This document shows, piece by piece, positions 1 through 6,439 of a stretch of 64,000 bases of DNA. Numbering within the stretch: position 1 is the stretch's first letter; each line of letters opens with the position of its first letter. A model generated the notes under the pieces. It had not been told where the DNA came from. It worked only from the letters and a program-made list of their open reading frames with translations, and searched no databases. A program made the position numbers and the translations under genes. Source of the DNA: Clostridiaceae bacterium (GTDB lineage: Bacteria > Bacillota > Clostridia > Lachnospirales > Lachnospiraceae); contig CAJSZV010000004.1 in the NCBI GenBank assembly GCA_910574345.1, positions 124,001 to 188,000 on the forward strand, read 5' to 3'.

Positions 1-1122
1 TGACTTAATCATATGATTGGAACCAAATAAAAGTCTTACTTTTGGTTTCATAGTAGTACCAGGTTGAAATTTCTCTTCAATGTACAACTTGTCTAAACCA
101 GTGATTGCTTTTATCGTTCTTACGGCCTCTGCTGATAATTGATAGTCCGGTAAATCCATACACATATTTAACACCTTATCTTTTAATGAAGCACTTGCAA
201 AGCGTCCATTAAAGTCAGACGGACTTACATTAGCAACCCATTCCTCCCCTATGAGTGATTCCATTACTGTACCAAGTAAACTTTTTCCAGAGTCTTTGAC
301 TCCCAGAAACAAGAAAAAACATTTTGCATTCATGTCATGGGATAATAAATATCCTATAACTTCCCATAAGAGCGTATATATATTTCTATCCCCTCCCGCA
401 ACGGCAGTTAAAAACTTTTCAAATTGTGGGCAAAGGGCAGAAGGGTTATAGTTGCATTTCAGTACATGACGAATAAACAATTTCCCGTCATTTTGAAAAA
501 TAGTTTTGGTAGGTAAATAAAGCACGCCATTTTGAAATGCCCAATAAGATGTGGAAAAAGCAATATCTTCTCTTACATTTATAGTATGCTCTTTCCTTAT
601 CAATTTCTTGATTTCGTCATATGTCCTTGAATTTCCACAGTAGTTAATGGTTTCTCCAAAGTTTGCATTAATGATATATGTATCAAAATCATCATCAGAA
701 TAGTATTCGTATCCTCCTTTTTTGCTGTTAAATACATATAACTTATCTTGATAAACACGGATGTAAAACATTTTTAACAGCTTCTTAAAAATTTGTACTG
801 GAAAAGGCAAGCTATTACCACTTATTTGCTCATTGTTTGTCCCCATAAATTTTGTTGTAGAGGTAGGAATTGGCATATATATTTCTCTGTCTACATGATT
901 TGTTGGTGCTGATAGGAGCAGCTTTTTTAGCTTCTCAACAGTGTTTTGGGGCATTATATCTGTTCTTGTATGTTCCGTAGCTAAATTGCTCGTTCGCAAC
1001 GGGGTTGATTCTGGTGTTAAATGGTCATTTTGGATATTATGTTGTGGTTCACCTCCTTCTTTAAAATAGATTGCGTCCATAGTCATTGCAGGCATAGTTA
1101 TAGCTGGTTTTGCTTTCTTCAT
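1..1122 (-). CDS. P4/D5-type phage or plasmid primase-helicase (SF3), 3' end outside window
   Basis: The reading frame is open from an ATG at 1122 to the left edge (374 codons, C-terminus missing). An AAGGAG Shine-Dalgarno sits 6-7 nt before the ATG. A Walker A motif (GVKDSGKS, roughly residues 271-278) follows a hydrophobic strand (FFLFL). An acidic Walker B-like stretch (LNMCMDLP) and an SF3 motif C/sensor-like segment (LLFGSN) come after it, in the order expected of D5/P4 superfamily 3 helicases that unwind origins in phages, satellites and integrated plasmids. The N-terminal 120 residues are low-complexity and polar. No primase active site is visible in this part. The neighbouring AT-rich genes are all of accessory type, so it is probably the replication gene of the mobile element. 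Family assignment is firm; primase activity is inferred only from the family. Confidence 0.8.
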   Translation of the reverse strand, partial: MKKAKPAITMPAMTMDAIYFKEGGEPQHNIQNDHLTPESTPLRTSNLATEHTRTDIMPQNTVEKLKKLLLSAPTNHVDREIYMPIPTSTTKFMGTNNEQISGNSLPFPVQIFKKLLKMFYIRVYQDKLYVFNSKKGGYEYYSDDDFDTYIINANFGETINYCGNSRTYDEIKKLIRKEHTINVREDIAFSTSYWAFQNGVLYLPTKTIFQNDGKLFIRHVLKCNYNPSALCPQFEKFLTAVAGGDRNIYTLLWEVIGYLLSHDMNAKCFFLFLGVKDSGKSLLGTVMESLIGEEWVANVSPSDFNGRFASASLKDKVLNMCMDLPDYQLSAEAVRTIKAITGLDKLYIEEKFQPGTTMKPKVRLLFGSNHMIKS

Positions 1123-1182
1123 AAAGTAGCTCCTTTCATTTAAGATACTAATAGGATACCATACTTTTGAAGGGAGGGCTTC

Positions 1183-1201
1183 TTGTTGCAATTTGCAACA
1201 A
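1183..1201. promoter_or_regulatory. 9+1+9 perfect inverted repeat upstream of the helicase gene
   Basis: The arms ttgttgcaa and ttgcaacaa flank a single central base, about 60 bp upstream of the helicase start. Symmetry and position fit a repressor operator. It also abuts the terminator of the upstream gene, so it could instead be part of a tandem termination structure. Confidence 0.4.
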
Positions 1202-1233
1202 AAAACCATTGATGAACATTTCACCAATGGTTT
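1199..1233 (-). terminator. Rho-independent terminator of the 434-aa unknown gene
   Basis: On the - strand the arms aaaccattg and caatggttt (1225-1233 and 1203-1211) form a 9-bp stem followed by a run of T residues. It lies 11 nt beyond the stop of the gene ending at 1244. Confidence 0.65.
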
Positions 1234-1243
1234 AAGAGATGAT

Positions 1244-2548
1244 TTATGATAGAAAGTTGTTATAATTAAATTCTATAGCCTTTTTTTGTAATTTTGCATA
1301 TCTAAACAAGTCATCACTTCCGTTATAGGTTCTTTTTTTAGGACAAGACAATAGGTGGTTAGCTATTTTGCTTAAACCAGGTATATTGAGGAAAACTATA
1401 GGGGAATATTCTTCTATTTTAGGATATGCATCCAATTCTAAATTATAATATATACTTTGTGATTTGTATATGAATGAATTAGTTTCGTCTTTACTGCTGA
1501 TATCAATTTCTATTTTACTATTTAATTTTACTTTACTTTCATGAAACCATTGTAAGAGTGTGCAATAATTTATATTTATTCTTTCAACGGCCTTTTCTAA
1601 ATCACATTTTATTTTATGGACTATTGAAGGGTTAAATATATCATTGACATTATTTAATAATGGGGAATTAGAATTGCGTGATTGAATTATAAATAAAAAA
1701 TCGTTTACAAGCATAGCCAAATAGGCTCTGATATAAATAGGCTTGCACTTTAATAGTTCTAGCAACAAAGGAATGTAGATATTTTTCATAGTCTGATTAC
1801 TATAATATTTTGTAACCGCAGGCATTAGCAACATTATTGTATTTACGCCGGATATTTTTTCAATAAGCCATTGGTCATTTATGGTAATAGATTCATTAGG
1901 ATAGGTTAAACAATGAAATATTCGGTCAAATGTAAAAAGATTTGGATTCATTCGGCCAGTATTTTTTTTGAAACAATTAATACTATCTAAATCTTTGTGT
2001 ATACTTTTCCAAGTAAATGAACAGAAATCTTTATAAGCATTATGTTTAAGTGAAAAAGGCAAATAGTATTTTGAAGTATCGAGTATACTATCGCTGTCTT
2101 TAATGGTTATAAATTTATCAATTTTTTGAGTGTCAGTAATTGTAGTCCAAAACACTCTTAATTCGTCTTCTGTAGCTTTTTCCTCCCGATTTTTTAAACA
2201 ATAATTATATGTCAAAGCCATATGTATATCTTTGTCATATAAAGTTAGACTATCAGCTAATAGTGAAAAGCATATTTCAAATGAATTGTTAGTTTCTTTG
2301 AGTATTTTTTCAATTTCTGATTTGGGATTATTGATGGTTTCATAAAATGAGAAGATATTATTAGAGTCTATCTTTATTTTCTCATATTGAATATGCGGGA
2401 TTCTCTTGTTAAATGTATCAGACAGGCAAAGAGAATCCCAGATATTGTAAAAAAATTTAGATTCATTTGCTTCGATTTCTTTTTGTAGAGATTTCATCAA
2501 TTCATTATCAATATTTTTGCAATAAAGCAAATCATCATATTTTTTCAT
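1244..2548 (-). CDS. unknown 434-aa protein of the mobile element
   Basis: I do not recognise this protein. The frame is open further upstream, but the start is placed at 2548 because AAGGAG lies 8 nt before that ATG and the upstream ATG at 2593 has no ribosome-binding site. The product is rich in Lys, Asn, Ile and Tyr, with no signal peptide or clear membrane helix. A Leu/Ile-rich helical stretch lies around residues 240-300, including the segment IPLLLELLK. No nuclease, ATPase or methyltransferase motif is visible. Low GC and its position between the helicase gene and small accessory genes suggest horizontally acquired cargo. It is a separate transcription unit with a terminator directly behind it. 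A defence or abortive-infection role is possible from context but unsupported by any motif. Confidence 0.6.
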   Translation of the reverse strand: MKKYDDLLYCKNIDNELMKSLQKEIEANESKFFYNIWDSLCLSDTFNKRIPHIQYEKIKIDSNNIFSFYETINNPKSEIEKILKETNNSFEICFSLLADSLTLYDKDIHMALTYNYCLKNREEKATEDELRVFWTTITDTQKIDKFITIKDSDSILDTSKYYLPFSLKHNAYKDFCSFTWKSIHKDLDSINCFKKNTGRMNPNLFTFDRIFHCLTYPNESITINDQWLIEKISGVNTIMLLMPAVTKYYSNQTMKNIYIPLLLELLKCKPIYIRAYLAMLVNDFLFIIQSRNSNSPLLNNVNDIFNPSIVHKIKCDLEKAVERININYCTLLQWFHESKVKLNSKIEIDISSKDETNSFIYKSQSIYYNLELDAYPKIEEYSPIVFLNIPGLSKIANHLLSCPKKRTYNGSDDLFRYAKLQKKAIEFNYNNFLS

Positions 2549-2644
2549 TGTATTTTCTCCTTGATAGTAGTATGAGTAATTTAAGTATATCATATTGTAT
2601 AAAAAATTCTAGTTCCAAGTATAAATAAAACTATATATAAAGAA

Positions 2645-2660
2645 ATGTTCCATGGAACAT
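2645..2660. promoter_or_regulatory. 16-bp perfect palindrome upstream of the unknown 434-aa gene
   Basis: The sequence atgttccatggaacat is a full 16-bp palindrome 97 bp upstream of the start at 2548. Several copies of the half-like word atagaac follow within the next 55 bp. It is probably a regulator binding site. It does not match the clostridial LexA box, whose half sites have the opposite arrangement. Confidence 0.35.
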
Positions 2661-2732
2661 CATAGAACTATTGCGGTATTTTATAGTATATTGTGCTATA
2701 GAACATAGAACAGATTTCGCAATTTTTAATAG

Positions 2733-2774
2733 AAAAAGGCTTCTAAGCTGGAATTAACAGCCTAGAAACCTTTT
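2733..2774 (-). terminator. terminator behind the 26-aa peptide gene
   Basis: The arms aaaagg-ttctaagct and agcctagaa-cctttt pair with one G-U or mismatch position. On the - strand the stem is followed by T residues, 8 nt after the stop of the small peptide gene. Confidence 0.6.
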
Positions 2775-2781
2775 AATAGGG

Positions 2782-2862
2782 CTATTTACTTTCTTCTTTG
2801 CTAACAACGTCAATAATGTCCAATACAGCTTTAAATATTATCGTAAGAATATCTCTATACAT
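2782..2862 (-). CDS. 26-aa amphipathic peptide with hairpin-controlled start
   Basis: This is a short frame with an excellent ribosome-binding site (AGGAGG, 6 nt from the ATG) and its own terminator. The product has a charged N-terminus (MYRD), a central helix alternating Ile/Leu/Val with Asp/Lys, and a KEESK tail. Length, residue spacing and charge layout resemble staphylococcal delta-haemolysin and phenol-soluble modulins, and also small type I toxins. The 5' leader word cgtaagaata (transcribed from 2890-2881) pairs perfectly with tattcttacg inside the coding region (2851-2842), placing the ribosome-binding site and start codon in the loop. Coding status is inferred from the ribosome-binding site, terminator and composition. 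Function is unknown. Confidence 0.5.
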   Translation of the reverse strand: MYRDILTIIFKAVLDIIDVVSKEESK

Positions 2863-2937
2863 TGTAGACCTCCTATCGTTTATTCTTACGACTATAATAT
2901 GTAAACCTAAAAACTAACTATAAATAAGAAAACGCCT

Positions 2938-3438
2938 TTAGTCTGTACTATCGCCATGGAATAAAGACCCAAGTGACCCAAGTGCTCCTAAACATAGGCA
3001 TCCAATACCAAATACTACGGCACCACCAATCATTGCCATATTTCCAATAAAATTTTTGTTTTCACTGTCTTTTTTGTCCATCATGTCAACTATTTCTTTC
3101 ATTTTTTCGATAATGTATTTAATTTCATCAAATGAAAAGCCATCTTGTTCCATTTTTTTCTGTAATGCTTCAATCATGGTGGAACAAGCATGGTAGTATG
3201 ATTCCACACTACTTGCATTTGTTTCATATGCTTTATTTAAAGATTCATGATAATCATGAAGAAGCTCTTTCATAGCATCAGCAAAGTATGGAAACTGTTC
3301 TAATGCTTTTTTTGCAACCTCCGGTTCCATTTTGTCTAACAATGAAATCATTTGTGGAATTTTTTGTTTGGTAAGTTGACAAAAATCTGTGATATTCAAT
3401 ATTTTTAATACTGCTTCCTCATTAAGTAATTTTCCCAT
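2938..3438 (-). CDS. unknown 166-aa protein with C-terminal membrane segment
   Basis: The start is at 3438, preceded by GGGAGG 7 nt upstream; the longer frame from 3468 lacks one. The first 120 residues are helical and charged, with Glu/Lys/Met-rich stretches that could form a coiled coil. A KKDSENK linker is followed by a glycine-rich hydrophobic segment at about residues 130-158 (containing IGGAVVFGIG and LGALGSLG) and a short acidic tail. This looks like a tail-anchored or hairpin-inserted membrane protein. It lies 22 bp after the zinc-ribbon miniprotein gene and is probably co-transcribed with it, divergently from the XRE regulator. I do not recognise a family. Confidence 0.6.
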   Translation of the reverse strand: MGKLLNEEAVLKILNITDFCQLTKQKIPQMISLLDKMEPEVAKKALEQFPYFADAMKELLHDYHESLNKAYETNASSVESYYHACSTMIEALQKKMEQDGFSFDEIKYIIEKMKEIVDMMDKKDSENKNFIGNMAMIGGAVVFGIGCLCLGALGSLGSLFHGDSTD

Positions 3439-3460
3439 TATTTTCCTCCCTTTAATAACT

Positions 3461-3625
3461 TTATTCATAGATTGAATACGTTGGGCTTTCTAAATCTGGC
3501 TTTTCTAATTCCCCTGTTCCCTTTTTTTTCTTACAATACGGGCATTGAATTTTTCCAACATCTGGATTCCAAGAATAAAGACGGCCACATTTTGAACATT
3601 TTTTCTTTTCAGCAACAAAAGACAT
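3461..3625 (-). CDS. 54-aa zinc-ribbon miniprotein
   Basis: The frame encodes two CxxC knuckles (KCSKCG near residue 10 and QCPYCK near residue 29) separated by about 15 residues with a conserved-looking YSWNPDVGK, then an acidic tail. This is a typical rubredoxin-like zinc ribbon. An AAAGGTGAT element precedes the ATG at 3625; an in-frame ATG two codons upstream (3631) is too close to it. Zinc binding is a strong inference, and the partner is unknown. It is the first gene of a two-gene unit with the membrane-tailed 166-aa protein, divergent from the XRE gene. It could be a small DNA- or protein-binding adaptor. Confidence 0.6.
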   Translation of the reverse strand: MSFVAEKKKCSKCGRLYSWNPDVGKIQCPYCKKKKGTGELEKPDLESPTYSIYE

Positions 3626-3700
3626 TTTCATCACCTTTCTTGATAGGTAAGGATAAAGAGGTTTCTGTATTAGATTAGAAATCTTGCTTACAATTTATTT

Positions 3701-3734
3701 TAGGTCAATTTCACCCTAATGTCAATAGGTCAAT
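3701..3734. promoter_or_regulatory. repeated gtcaat words between zinc-ribbon and XRE genes
   Basis: The 9-mer taggtcaat occurs at 3701-3709 and 3726-3734, and a third gtcaat lies at 3721-3726. They sit between the divergent zinc-ribbon and XRE starts, where an autoregulatory XRE operator would be expected. Binding by the XRE protein is inference. Confidence 0.35.
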
Positions 3735-3773
3735 ATGCCATAATTTACATAGTAATTGCATAGGAGACTAATT

Positions 3774-3992
3774 ATGAGCAGATTAAAGGAATTAAGGAAA
3801 TCTAAGGGCTATACACAGACCAAAATGCAAATACTGACAGGGATTGACCAAAGTGATTACTCCAAGATTGAGAATGGAAAGAGATATTATACATTTGAAC
3901 AATGTAAGCGAATTGCGTTGGCACTTGACACAAGTATGGATTATCTGGCAGAGTTGACAGATAATCCGATTCCGTATCCACGGAAAAATTGA
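3774..3992 (+). CDS. XRE/Cro-CI family helix-turn-helix regulator, 72 aa
   Basis: The whole protein is one HTH_3 domain: LKELRKSKGYTQ helix, TGIDQSDYSKIENGKR recognition region, then ALDTSMDYLAELTDNP. It therefore lacks a separate effector or dimerisation domain. The start at 3774 follows GGAGAC at good spacing; the earlier ATG at 3756 has none. It faces the zinc-ribbon/membrane-protein pair and probably represses both directions, as such short regulators commonly do in integrated elements. The assignment as a DNA-binding regulator is firm; its target is inferred from the intergenic repeats. Confidence 0.85.
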   Translation: MSRLKELRKSKGYTQTKMQILTGIDQSDYSKIENGKRYYTFEQCKRIALALDTSMDYLAELTDNPIPYPRKN

Positions 3993-4084
3993 TTTTATGT
4001 AAATCAAGCATTACCATTGTGGAAAATAGGCCATGTATTACTATGCCATGATAAACGACTATAAATTGTACAATACAATAAAAA

Positions 4085-4118
4085 GAGGGTTGAATCCCTC
4101 CTTTAAATGTGGTATATT
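4085..4118 (+). promoter_or_regulatory. promoter of putative antitoxin RNA
   Basis: TTGAAT at 4090-4095 and TATATT at 4113-4118 are separated by exactly 17 bp, with an expected start near 4125. A small gaggg/ccctc hairpin (4085-4100) overlaps the -35 and may terminate transcription from the XRE gene. Confidence 0.55.
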
Positions 4119-4124
4119 TTAGAC

Positions 4125-4213
4125 AGAAGGAAAGCAACCGCCCACAAAGTGGTTAGCCTCCCAGTTTAGCAAAAGCCTACCCGGACTGCCAAGTACAAGG
4201 TAGGCTTATTTAT
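4125..4213 (+). ncRNA. putative antitoxin RNA of a type I toxin-antitoxin locus
   Basis: A sigma-A-like promoter points into a stretch of about 90 nt without a usable reading frame that ends at the hairpin 4173-4207 followed by T-rich sequence. Its 3' end overlaps, on the opposite strand, the end of the small hydrophobic toxin gene. Its first 40 nt (4128-4164) are nearly identical in sense to the 5' leader of the toxin transcript. The arrangement resembles convergent type I loci such as the enterococcal Fst/par and Bacillus TxpA-RatA systems. Expression is inferred. Confidence 0.5.
4173..4207. terminator. shared bidirectional terminator of the toxin-antitoxin pair
   Basis: The arms aagcctacc (4173-4181) and ggtaggctt (4199-4207) form a 9-bp stem. 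T-rich sequence follows on the + strand, and four T residues end the structure on the - strand, so it can stop both convergent RNAs. Confidence 0.6.
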
Positions 4214-4302
4214 TTTGGCTTGTTGTCCCTATCTATGTAGGCAAGCAGTGCAATTAAAAATGTCGCAAACAAGACTAAATCCTGAAAGGTAAACATCTCC
4301 AT
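4210..4302 (-). CDS. 30-aa holin-like toxin (putative type I toxin)
   Basis: This short frame has a strong ribosome-binding site (GGGAGGTGG, about 7 nt from the ATG). The product is a single transmembrane helix (DLVLFATFLIALLAYI, about residues 8-23) with a charged C-terminus ending DNKPK. Size and layout match the putative holin-like toxin family and other type I toxins that depolarise the membrane when overproduced. Its own promoter lies at 4372-4400, and its 3' end shares a terminator with the opposing RNA. Identification as a toxin rests on architecture and locus organisation, not on a specific sequence match I can verify. Confidence 0.6.
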   Translation of the reverse strand: MEMFTFQDLVLFATFLIALLAYIDRDNKPK

Positions 4303-4331
4303 TTACACCACCTCCCTTCTTTTTCAAGTTA

Positions 4332-4366
4332 GGGAGGCTTACCACCTTGTAACACGGTTGTTTCCT
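4332..4366 (-). repeat. toxin mRNA leader repeated in inverted orientation in the antitoxin gene
   Basis: Read on the - strand, this leader resembles 4128-4164 on the + strand: both start aggaaa(g)caaccg and share a 15 of 17 match ending in agcctccc. The two convergent RNAs thus begin with similar sequences. The 3' extension of the toxin mRNA, if transcribed past the terminator, would pair with its own leader. Confidence 0.5.
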
Positions 4367-4371
4367 ATCAC

Positions 4372-4400
4372 ATCATAACATATCCTTCATAATTCGACAA
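4372..4400 (-). promoter_or_regulatory. promoter of the toxin mRNA
   Basis: On the - strand TTGTCG (4400-4395) and TATGAT (4377-4372) are spaced by 17 bp. The predicted start near 4366 gives a leader of about 64 nt before the toxin ATG. Confidence 0.55.
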
Positions 4401-4453
4401 TAGGAGAAACAGCGAAAACAAAAGATTGATGTATGGAAATATCGTTTTTTTAC

Positions 4454-4497
4454 TACACCACTTATTACACCATTTTTTACACCAAATTATTACACCA
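4454..4497. repeat. four tacacca repeats with 12-13 bp spacing (possible integrase arm sites)
   Basis: Copies of tacacca begin at 4454, 4466, 4478 and 4491, separated by AT-rich spacers. Regular helical spacing near an element boundary is typical of tyrosine-integrase arm-type sites or replication iterons. No integrase gene is in the element part visible here. Confidence 0.45.
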
Positions 4498-4500
4498 AGG

Positions 4501-4567
4501 TAAACGGTTATAAATCATACAAAGTCTAATAGAGAGGGAAAAAGGACGCTTTAAACGGTGATAAATC
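4501..4567. repeat. 16-bp imperfect direct repeat, candidate attachment region
   Basis: taaacggttataaatc (4501-4516) recurs with one difference at 4552-4567. It lies directly beside the tacacca repeats and at the composition change. It may contain the core attachment sequence; the other end of the element is not in the window. Confidence 0.35.
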
Positions 4568-4602
4568 GCCTAAAATCCACATTGTCAAAACCTCCCCTTT
4601 TT

Positions 4603-4642
4603 AATCGGTTTCGGTGCAAAGGCGCACCGGAACCGATTTTTT
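4603..4642 (+). terminator. strong rho-independent terminator at element boundary
   Basis: The arms aatcggtttcggtgc (4603-4617) and gcaccggaaccgatt (4624-4638) form a 15-bp stem with a 6-nt loop, followed by six T residues. It insulates the yicC operon from upstream transcription. Confidence 0.8.
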
Positions 4643-4750
4643 GCAATTTACAGGAAATCGGGGCTTATGAAATACAATTATACATATTTAGATGAGAGCA
4701 CAACTGCTGCATTAAGCCTGTCCGGCCTGCGGCTTTCACAAGAATAAACG

Positions 4751-4779
4751 TTGACTTGTATTTCCATTTGCCTTATAAT
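4751..4779 (+). promoter_or_regulatory. sigma-A promoter of the yicC-gmk operon
   Basis: TTGACT (4751-4756) and TATAAT (4774-4779) are spaced by 17 bp. Transcription would start near 4786, which excludes the in-frame ATG at 4756 as the yicC start. Confidence 0.8.
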
Positions 4780-4815
4780 GGGAATATCTATGACGAAAGA
4801 GAGGCTGTTTTACTG

Positions 4816-5694
4816 ATGATAAGGAGCATGACAGGATTCGGAAGATGCGAGAAGGTCACAGAAAACCATAAGATCTCCGTGGAGATGAAAGCGGTGAACC
4901 ACCGCTATCTGGACCTGAGTATCAAGATGCCCAAGCGATTCAACTATTTCGAATCCGCCATCCGAACTATGCTTAAGGACCGTATTCAGCGGGGTAAAGT
5001 AGATGTATTCATTACTTATGAGGACTACACAGAAGAAAGGCTCTGCTTAAAATACAACAAGGCTCTGGCAGCAGAGTACGTACAGTATTTGAAAGAGATG
5101 AGTGAACAGTTTGCCATAGACAATGACCTGACTGCCCTGGGACTTGCCAGGCTGCCGGAGGTTCTCACCATGGAGCAGGAGCCGGAGGATGAGGATGCCG
5201 TCTGGAAGATCCTCTCGGAAGCCGTGGAGGAAGCCGTGACCGGTTTTATCCGCAGCCGCCAGACAGAGGGAGAACATTTGAAGGAAGACCTTCTTGGAAA
5301 ACTTGATTACATGGTCAGGCTGGTGGACTGTGTGGAGCAGCGCTCCCCTGAGGTCCTGGCGGAATATCGGGCAAAGCTGGAGGAGAAGGTAAAAGAACTG
5401 CTGGATAACAGTACCATAGATGAGAGCCGGATTGCCACAGAGGTGACCATTTTTGCAGACAAGATCTGTGTAGATGAGGAGACCGTACGGCTGAGAAGCC
5501 ATATTGACCATACGAGGAATGAACTGACAGCCGGCGGCAGCGTGGGAAGAAAGCTGGATTTTATTGCCCAGGAGATGAACAGGGAAGCCAACACCATTCT
5601 TTCCAAGGCCAATGATCTGGAGATATCGGAGCTGGCCATTGCCTTGAAGACTGAGATTGAGAAAGTCAGAGAACAGATACAGAATATTGAGTAG
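4816..5694 (+). CDS. yicC: YicC/YloC family endoribonuclease-like protein
   Basis: The 292-aa product begins MIRSMTGFGR, the hallmark N-terminus of the YicC family, and ends in the conserved C-terminal domain (KLDFIAQEMNREANTILSKA and a final EKVREQIQNIE). Family members are soluble oligomeric endoribonucleases linked to RNA turnover and stationary-phase survival. The start at 4816 is chosen because the promoter lies at 4751-4779 and the length then equals the family norm. gmk follows after 94 bp. In Bacillus and many clostridia the remA gene sits in that gap, but here only a small gcgc hairpin is present. Confidence 0.93.
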   Translation: MIRSMTGFGRCEKVTENHKISVEMKAVNHRYLDLSIKMPKRFNYFESAIRTMLKDRIQRGKVDVFITYEDYTEERLCLKYNKALAAEYVQYLKEMSEQFAIDNDLTALGLARLPEVLTMEQEPEDEDAVWKILSEAVEEAVTGFIRSRQTEGEHLKEDLLGKLDYMVRLVDCVEQRSPEVLAEYRAKLEEKVKELLDNSTIDESRIATEVTIFADKICVDEETVRLRSHIDHTRNELTAGGSVGRKLDFIAQEMNREANTILSKANDLEISELAIALKTEIEKVREQIQNIE

Positions 5695-5788
5695 GAGGAA
5701 GACAGCCGCGAAGCATTTAGGGGGATGCCTTTGACCATAGGGCAGGCAGCGCGAAAGCGCCCATGCCAATACAAAAAAAGGAGTGCTG

Positions 5789-6415
5789 ATGAACATGAGC
5801 GACCAGGGGATTTTGGTAGTAGTATCCGGTTTTTCAGGAGCCGGAAAGGGAACCTTAATCAAGGCCATGGTGGAGAAATATCACAATTACGCCTTATCCA
5901 TATCGGCCACCACCAGAAAGCCGCGGGAGGGGGAGGAAGAGGGCAGAGAATATTTCTTTGTCACCCGTGATCATTTTGAGACCATGATAAAAGAGGAGCA
6001 ATTGATTGAATATGCTCAATATGTGAATAATTACTATGGTACACCGCGGCAGTATGTATTTCAGCAGATGGCCGACGGGAAAGATGTGATCCTGGAGATC
6101 GAGATTCAGGGAGCCTTAAAGATCAAGGAACGGTTTCCCGACGCTCTTCTTCTCTTTGTCATGCCGCCCAGCGCCGATGAACTGAAGAGACGTCTCGTGG
6201 GAAGAGGGACGGAGACCATGGAGGTCATCGACCAGCGCCTTCACCGGGCGGCGGAGGAAGCCGCGGGCATGACTTCCTACGATTATATTTTGATCAATGA
6301 CAAAGTTGATTCCTGTGTGGAAGCCATGCATCAGCTGATTCAGGCCCAGCACCGGAAAGTCAGCAGCAATCTCGATTTTATTGAGCAGATGAAATCAGAG
6401 TTAAGAGCCATATAG
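5789..6415 (+). CDS. gmk: guanylate kinase
   Basis: This enzyme phosphorylates GMP/dGMP to GDP/dGDP with ATP in purine nucleotide synthesis. The P-loop GFSGAGKGT is at residues 14-22, followed by the GMP-binding region (SISATTRKPREGEEEGREYFFV) and the lid region with EIQGALKIKERFPDALLLFVMPP. At 208 aa the length is typical. The ATG at 5789 lies 5 nt behind AAAGGAG; an in-frame GTG at 5783 overlaps that ribosome-binding site and an ATG at 5795 is an alternative. It sits between yicC and rpoZ, as in most Firmicutes. Confidence 0.95.
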   Translation: MNMSDQGILVVVSGFSGAGKGTLIKAMVEKYHNYALSISATTRKPREGEEEGREYFFVTRDHFETMIKEEQLIEYAQYVNNYYGTPRQYVFQQMADGKDVILEIEIQGALKIKERFPDALLLFVMPPSADELKRRLVGRGTETMEVIDQRLHRAAEEAAGMTSYDYILINDKVDSCVEAMHQLIQAQHRKVSSNLDFIEQMKSELRAI

Positions 6416-6439
6416 ACTTTAGAAAGAGAGGAATAGGAT

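Larger units (their letters stand above)
4303..4815. other. gene-free junction between mobile element and chromosome
   Basis: No convincing gene is present. The stretch holds the toxin leader and promoter, four tacacca repeats, a pair of 16-bp direct repeats, a strong terminator hairpin at 4603-4642, and the yicC promoter at 4751-4779. Base composition changes from AT-rich to moderate GC across it, so it is the likely end of the integrated element. Confidence 0.5.

Noticed and set aside
2645-2660. palindrome as a LexA box
   Set aside because: The half sites are gttc then gaac, the opposite of the GAAC-N4-GTTC found at lexA.
3472-3678. 68-aa + strand frame
   Set aside because: It lies opposite the zinc-ribbon gene, which has CxxC motifs and a ribosome-binding site.
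4454-4497. tacacca repeats as a CRISPR array
   Set aside because: Repeat units are 7 bp with 5-6 bp spacers, far too short for CRISPR, and no cas genes are nearby.
5695-5788. possible remA gene between yicC and gmk
   Set aside because: The gap is only about 94 bp with no open frame of the needed length; remA is absent here, though it may exist elsewhere.
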